Below are positions 33,285 through 36,799 of a stretch of DNA of 36,799 nt, in pieces. The stretch is from an uncultured Bacteroidales bacterium (GTDB taxonomy: Bacteria > Bacteroidota > Bacteroidia > Bacteroidales > Paludibacteraceae), in NCBI GenBank assembly GCA_903911085.1, contig CAIWCC010000162.1, positions 1-36,799 of the forward strand, written 5' to 3'. A program made the position numbers and the translations under genes. The notes beneath the pieces were generated by a model that saw only the letters and a program-made list of their open reading frames with translations, ran no database searches and was not told where the DNA came from. The stretch's first letter is position 1. Each line of letters starts with the position of its first letter.

Positions 33285-33917
33285 TTAAGATTTATTTTTT
33301 GAAAAAAACAAATCATTGGCAGATAATGAGTCAATTGAAATGTTTTTTATGGCAGCTATTCTGCGATAAATTTCATCAATAGAAAGATTACTTTCATCAG
33401 TTTCAACAAACAATTTATTAATTGGAGTTAGAAGTACACTTTCATTATTGAAATACTCGCCAAAGGACAAAGCACAACCGGCTTTTAAAACCTGAGATGC
33501 CAATTGAGGTTTTCCACGAAAACCATGAATAATCCAAAGTTGCTGTGGTTGCAAGCTTTTTTTTAATTCAAATAGCTCATTGAAGTACCCAACGCAATGA
33601 ATAATAAGTGGTTTGTGAATTTTTTCTGATATTTGAATTTGTTTTTCGAACACCGTAACTTGCTCATTAAATGTGGCTTTGCTATTTTTATCCAATCCAC
33701 ATTCACCAATAGCAACAATTTTGGAATCCTCAACCCATTTCTCCATTTGGTTAAATAATTGCTCTGTAAATTCATTTGCGAACCAAGGATGAATGCCAAT
33801 GGAAAAAAGCACATTTTCGCTGGATGCAATTTTATCACTAGCCTCCTCAAATTTCAAATTGTATATTGATAAATAACAATTGGACAAAGAATTATGTGTA
33901 TGGACATCTATAATCAT
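33285..33917 (-). CDS. TatD-family metal-dependent hydrolase
   Basis: About 210-aa amidohydrolase-fold protein. Metal ligands appear in order: IDVHTH (H-x-H), GECGLD (Glu), IIHC (His), IIHG (His) and VETDE (Asp). Typical TatD proteins are about 260 aa, so this is a compact member of the family. TatD enzymes are DNases or phosphoesterases; the substrate here is unknown. The open frame extends to a TTG at 33956, but a -7 box (complement of 33944-33951) lies in that extension, so I start at the ATG at 33917, directly before IIDVHTH. It is followed by the protease gene on the same strand after 105 bp, which has its own promoter. Confidence 0.88.
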   Translation of the reverse strand: MIIDVHTHNSLSNCYLSIYNLKFEEASDKIASSENVLFSIGIHPWFANEFTEQLFNQMEKWVEDSKIVAIGECGLDKNSKATFNEQVTVFEKQIQISEKIHKPLIIHCVGYFNELFELKKSLQPQQLWIIHGFRGKPQLASQVLKAGCALSFGEYFNNESVLLTPINKLFVETDESNLSIDEIYRRIAAIKNISIDSLSANDLFFSKNKS

Positions 33918-33943
33918 AAACAGTAACTGAATTTCTGAAGGCA

Positions 33944-33951
33944 CAAAGTTA
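33944..33951 (-). promoter_or_regulatory. -7 box of the TatD-like gene
   Basis: TAACTTTG on the minus strand matches TAnnTTTG, 27 bp before the ATG at 33917. It supports the shorter start. Confidence 0.5.
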
Positions 33952-34058
33952 ATCAATAAAGCGATAAAACAAGGTTGTAAAATGAGTCATTAAGCCAATT
34001 AATTATCAATTATTCATTATAAATTATCAATTATCATCTTTATTTCGTCGAAAACATG

Positions 34059-34066
34059 TATCTTTG
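34059..34066 (+). promoter_or_regulatory. -7 box of ahcY
   Basis: TATCTTTG matches TAnnTTTG perfectly, about 50 bp before the start codon. Short ATTATCAATT-type repeats lie just upstream (34000-34035). Confidence 0.65.
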
Positions 34067-34116
34067 CACTCCATTTTTGGAAGAACAAGAAATAATAATT
34101 ATCAATATAAATAAAT

Positions 34117-35538
34117 ATGGATACAAAACAACTATTCAGCACTTTACCATATAAAGTTGCTGACATATCGCTTGCTGCTTTTGGGCGTAAAGAAATTGAA
34201 TTAGCAGAAAAAGAGATGCCAGGTTTGATGGCATTACGTGCAAAATACGGCGTAGAAAAACCATTGAAAGGCGCTCGCATCATGGGTTCACTTCACATGA
34301 CAATTCAAACGGCTGTTTTGATTGAAACTCTTGTAGAACTTGGAGCCGATGTGCGCTGGTGTAGTTGCAATATTTATTCCACACAAGACCATGCTGCTGC
34401 TGCAATAGCTGCTGCAGGCGTTCCAGTTTATGCTTGGAAAGGTGAAACATTGGAAGAGTATTGGTGGTGTACACTACAAGCTTTGATATTCGACGGACAC
34501 AAAGGGCCAAATGTAATTGTGGATGATGGTGGAGATGCTACAATGATGATTCACGTGGGCGTGGCAGCCGAAAAAGATGCTGCAAGTCTCAACAATCAAG
34601 CCGATGGCGAAGATGAGCGTTTATTGTATGCTATATTGAAAGATGTATTGAAAGACGACAATGGTATTTGGACACGTATGATTCCTGAGCTTCGCGGTGT
34701 ATCGGAAGAAACTACAACTGGTGTTCACCGCTTGTATCAAATGTTAGAAGAAGGCTCATTGTTATTCCCAGCTTTCAATGTAAATGACTCAGTAACAAAA
34801 TCAAAATTTGACAACCTTTATGGCTGTCGCGAATCGTTAGCCGACGGTATTAAACGTGCAACCGACATAATGTTGGCTGGCAAAGTGGTAGTAGTTTGTG
34901 GTTATGGCGACGTAGGCAAAGGTTGTGCAAAATCAATGTTGGCTTATGGAGCACGTGTAATTGTCACCGAAATTGACCCAATTTGTGCGCTACAAGCTTC
35001 TATGGAAGGCTTTAAAGTTTGTCCAATTGAAGATGCTTTAGCTGAGGGAAATTTGTATGTTACAACTACTGGAAACCGCGACATTATTCGTATTGAGCAC
35101 ATTGAAAAGATGAAAGATGGTGCAATAATTTGTAACATTGGACACTTCGACAATGAAATTCAAGTTGAAAAACTGAAACAATATCCAGGCATTGAACTAG
35201 TTAATATTAAACCTCAAGTAGACAAATATGTTTTTCCTGATGGCAAATGTGTGCTTTTGTTGGCCGACGGTCGTTTGGTAAATTTAGGATGTGCTACAGG
35301 TCATCCATCATTTGTAATGAGCAGCTCGTTTACCAATCAAACATTGGCACAAATTGAACTTTTCACCAAAGATTATGCTGTTGATGTATATCGTTTACCA
35401 AAATACTTGGATGAAGAAGTAGCACGTTTGCACTTGGAACAATTAGGCGTAAAACTAACAGTTCTAACTCCGGAACAAGCTGCATACATTGGCGTAAATG
35501 CTAATGGACCATATAAACCAGAACATTACAGATACTAG
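34117..35538 (+). CDS. ahcY: Adenosylhomocysteinase (S-adenosylhomocysteine hydrolase)
   Basis: 473-aa NAD-dependent enzyme that splits S-adenosylhomocysteine into adenosine and homocysteine, relieving product inhibition of methyltransferases in the activated methyl cycle. Substrate-domain motifs are [29 protein letters not shown] and [11 protein letters not shown]. The NAD-binding Rossmann loop is [11 protein letters not shown] (about 261-271). ATTGNRD-type (TTTGNRDII), [10 protein letters not shown] and the C-terminal YKPEHYRY complete it. The segment [20 protein letters not shown] is the insertion found in the longer bacterial/plant form. It stands alone between its own promoter and a strong terminator. 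Confidence 0.97.
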   Translation: MDTKQLFSTLPYKVADISLAAFGRKEIELAEKEMPGLMALRAKYGVEKPLKGARIMGSLHMTIQTAVLIETLVELGADVRWCSCNIYSTQDHAAAAIAAAGVPVYAWKGETLEEYWWCTLQALIFDGHKGPNVIVDDGGDATMMIHVGVAAEKDAASLNNQADGEDERLLYAILKDVLKDDNGIWTRMIPELRGVSEETTTGVHRLYQMLEEGSLLFPAFNVNDSVTKSKFDNLYGCRESLADGIKRATDIMLAGKVVVVCGYGDVGKGCAKSMLAYGARVIVTEIDPICALQASMEGFKVCPIEDALAEGNLYVTTTGNRDIIRIEHIEKMKDGAIICNIGHFDNEIQVEKLKQYPGIELVNIKPQVDKYVFPDGKCVLLLADGRLVNLGCATGHPSFVMSSSFTNQTLAQIELFTKDYAVDVYRLPKYLDEEVARLHLEQLGVKLTVLTPEQAAYIGVNANGPYKPEHYRY

Positions 35539-35566
35539 TAGATAGTTGACAGTTGATAATGTATAT

Positions 35567-35602
35567 GTAATAGTATGACTCCCAGTCATACTATTACTGT
35601 TT
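35567..35602 (+). terminator. Terminator of ahcY
   Basis: A perfect 14-bp stem GTAATAGTATGACT (35567-35580) with its complement at 35584-35597, a CCC loop, then TGTTTT. It lies 28 bp after the stop. Confidence 0.9.
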
Positions 35603-35649
35603 TATACAAGTCCGACAATTATAGTATAGATTGCTCAATTATCTAAATT

Positions 35650-36012
35650 TTATGTTGGTGTATTCGTACTGTCAGTTTTAGGTTTTGCAGCACTACGTCG
35701 GATGTTGATTGTGTTTTTGTAATAATCGATTTGATAATTCACTTTATCGATAAATGTGCTGTAGTCGGCTTCACCATTCAATAAAACCATGGCATTTGTT
35801 ACATTGCAGATATTTTTGAAAATCTCATCAACAATCACTCGTGCTGCTCTCACATCACCACTTATGCGGGCTGAAACTTCGGTGGAACGTGTTCCAAAAT
35901 CAGCAATAAAAGATTTGTTAGCTTCGTCCAATTTTTGAAGCAAAACTGTTGCATTACACAGAGCTAGGTCAGCAGCATAATTATTTATAAGCTGATTTGT
36001 AAAACTTGTCAA
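35650..36012 (-). pseudogene. 5'-truncated DUF6261 family gene
   Basis: The 120 remaining codons resemble the C-terminal half of DUF6261 proteins (about 240 aa in Bacteroidales): LQKLDEANKSFIADFGTRS, EVSARISGDVRAARVIVDEIF and FIDKVNYQIDYYKNTI. There is no ATG. The frame opens at a TTG at 36012, only four codons after an in-frame stop, and the expected N-terminal half is absent. The break coincides with the missing 5' end of the divergent thioredoxin-like gene. The function of the family is unknown. Confidence 0.7.
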
Positions 36013-36015
36013 CGA

Positions 36016-36456
36016 TTCACTTTTTTAATTAGTGGATTTATTGCTCAAAGTCAAGAATTAAAGTGGTACACAGACGTATCTATTGCTACCGATTTATCTA
36101 TTAAAGAAAACAAGCCAATGTTTTTATTTTTTACAGGATCCGATTGGTGTGGTTGGTGTATTCGTTTACAAAAAGAAGTTTTTAAAACCCCAGAATTTGT
36201 AAAATGGGCAACTGATAATGTTATTTTGGTAGAATTAGATTTTCCAAGAAAAAATGAACAAACAGATGCGGTAAAAATGCAAAATGCACAATTACAACAG
36301 CAATTACAAGTTAGAGGCTATCCAACGGTTTGGTTTGTTAGTGCTACTAAAACAGCAGAAGCAAAAGTAAATTTAAACGCACTTGGAAGCACAGGATATG
36401 TTGCTGGTGGCCCACAAGTTTGGTTAGAAGGCGCAAATAAAATTATCAAAAAGTAA
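36016..36456 (+). pseudogene. 5'-truncated thioredoxin-like periplasmic protein gene
   Basis: Thioredoxin-fold protein with redox motif WCGWC in FTGSDWCGWCIRLQKEVF, cis-Pro region GYPTVWF, and C-terminal GYVAGGPQVWLEG. The reading frame is open well upstream of the first ATG (36118). It reads FTFLISGFIAQSQELKWYTD, the tail of a signal peptide and mature N-terminus, but no start codon is found before it merges into sequence antisense to the DUF6261 fragment. The start and n-region of the signal peptide are therefore missing. Translation from 36118 would lack the first strand and export signal. A hairpin terminator follows. It may be a recent deletion, or an assembly join. Confidence 0.7.
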
Positions 36457-36460
36457 GAAT

Positions 36461-36799
36461 TTATTTCAATCTATAAAATCCCTTTTCGGCTGTAGCGTGG
36501 AAAGGGATTTTTTCTTGCTCACAAGTGGCCTTCCAGAGTTGAATGTAACTTTTATAATTAGAACCATCGGCAATTATTTGTTCTGGTTTAATGGTTGAAA
36601 TTAATCGTTTCAAATTAATTTTTGGCGATTGAATTAGTACCAAAATTTCTGGTTTTTGTTTGGTAGTATACACTCCTAAACTATCTATGCAGAGAATTTT
36701 CTTTTGGAAAGTATATACATTTTTAATAGGTTCTATTCGATACTTTTTAACAAACTTACCTCTTATATAAGCTTCTATTGAAGATTTAGAATTAGCCAA
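36461..36799 (-). CDS. ComEC/Rec2-type competence protein, C-terminal part (runs off the window)
   Basis: The last 112 codons of a gene that continues beyond the window end. EILVLIQSPKINLKRLISTI, KPEQIIADGSNYKSYIQLWK and CEQEKIPFHATAEKGFYRL match the extreme C-terminus of Bacteroidetes ComEC-like membrane proteins (after the metallo-beta-lactamase-like domain), which move single-stranded DNA across the inner membrane in natural transformation. The part with membrane helices is outside the window, so the call rests on this tail only. The 3' end overlaps the terminator hairpin of the convergent thioredoxin-like gene. Confidence 0.7.
   Translation of the reverse strand: MANSKSSIEAYIRGKFVKKYRIEPIKNVYTFQKKILCIDSLGVYTTKQKPEILVLIQSPKINLKRLISTIKPEQIIADGSNYKSYIQLWKATCEQEKIPFHATAEKGFYRLK
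36476..36513 (+). terminator. Terminator of the thioredoxin-like gene, inside the comEC 3' end
   Basis: AAATCCCTTT (36476-36485) pairs with AAAGGGATTT (36501-36510), followed by TTT. The stem is made of comEC codons (around IPF and KGF), so coding and termination signals overlap. Confidence 0.7.

Noticed and set aside
1-36799. rRNA or tRNA genes
   Set aside because: No cloverleaf with T-loop GGTTCRA-type signature or rRNA core sequence was seen on either strand by eye; tRNAscan-SE would settle this.

Overview
The window looks like a piece of a Bacteroidota (Bacteroidetes) chromosome, most likely Bacteroidales-like. It is AT-rich. At least eight genes have a good upstream match to the Bacteroidetes -7 promoter box TAnnTTTG. 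Two secreted proteins end in type IX secretion (T9SS) sorting domains. The fucR-fucI pair, the EF-G2-like factor and the DUF6261 fragment are all typical of this phylum. No rRNA or tRNA gene was seen.

Layout. 1-6.2 kb (+): tcdA (tRNA t6A cyclisation), then a cytoplasmic seven-PAS histidine kinase, its NarL-type response regulator, and a receiver-only copy of that regulator that has lost the DNA-binding domain. 6.2-12.2 kb (-): a 1991-residue secreted alpha-2-macroglobulin-family protein with a SusC-like motif near its bait region. 12.2-12.9 kb: a gene-poor stretch made of repeats. 12.9-16.3 kb (-): glycogen branching enzyme, a YhcH-family protein and a DUF2461 protein. 16.4-17.5 kb (+): pheS behind a possible Phe-rich leader peptide and hairpin. 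17.6-17.9 kb: a strongly predicted structured RNA with its own promoter and terminator. 18-22 kb: two T9SS substrates around a decayed DUF4160/intact DUF2442 pair, which is flanked by two copies of a repeat-plus-hairpin module; upstream of the second substrate lie a large palindrome and a cluster of TACTACA motifs. 22.1-24.0 kb (-): umuC and umuD. 24.1-24.5 kb: a MITE-like insertion with a 13-bp target duplication, nested inverted repeats and a (CAACA)19 microsatellite. 24.6-26.8 kb (-): an EF-G paralogue lacking the catalytic His. 27.3-30.5 kb (+): fucR and fucI, each preceded by the same 17-bp operator. 30.8-33.9 kb (-): pnuC, a CtpA-type protease and a TatD-type hydrolase. 34.1-35.5 kb (+): ahcY. 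35.6-36.5 kb: two head-to-head 5'-truncated genes (DUF6261 and a thioredoxin-like protein) meeting at one breakpoint. The window ends in the 3' end of a comEC-like gene.

How they fit together. Most genes are housekeeping (translation, methyl cycle, glycogen, NAD precursor uptake, DNA damage tolerance) in short transcription units bounded by clear hairpin terminators. The kinase-regulator-receiver cluster is one signalling module, and fucR-fucI is a locally controlled sugar unit. The most unusual content is intergenic: the 17.65-17.86 kb RNA, the pheS leader, three copies of a dispersed repeat of about 100 bp, the MITE-like element, and the motif cluster upstream of the 21.2 kb gene.
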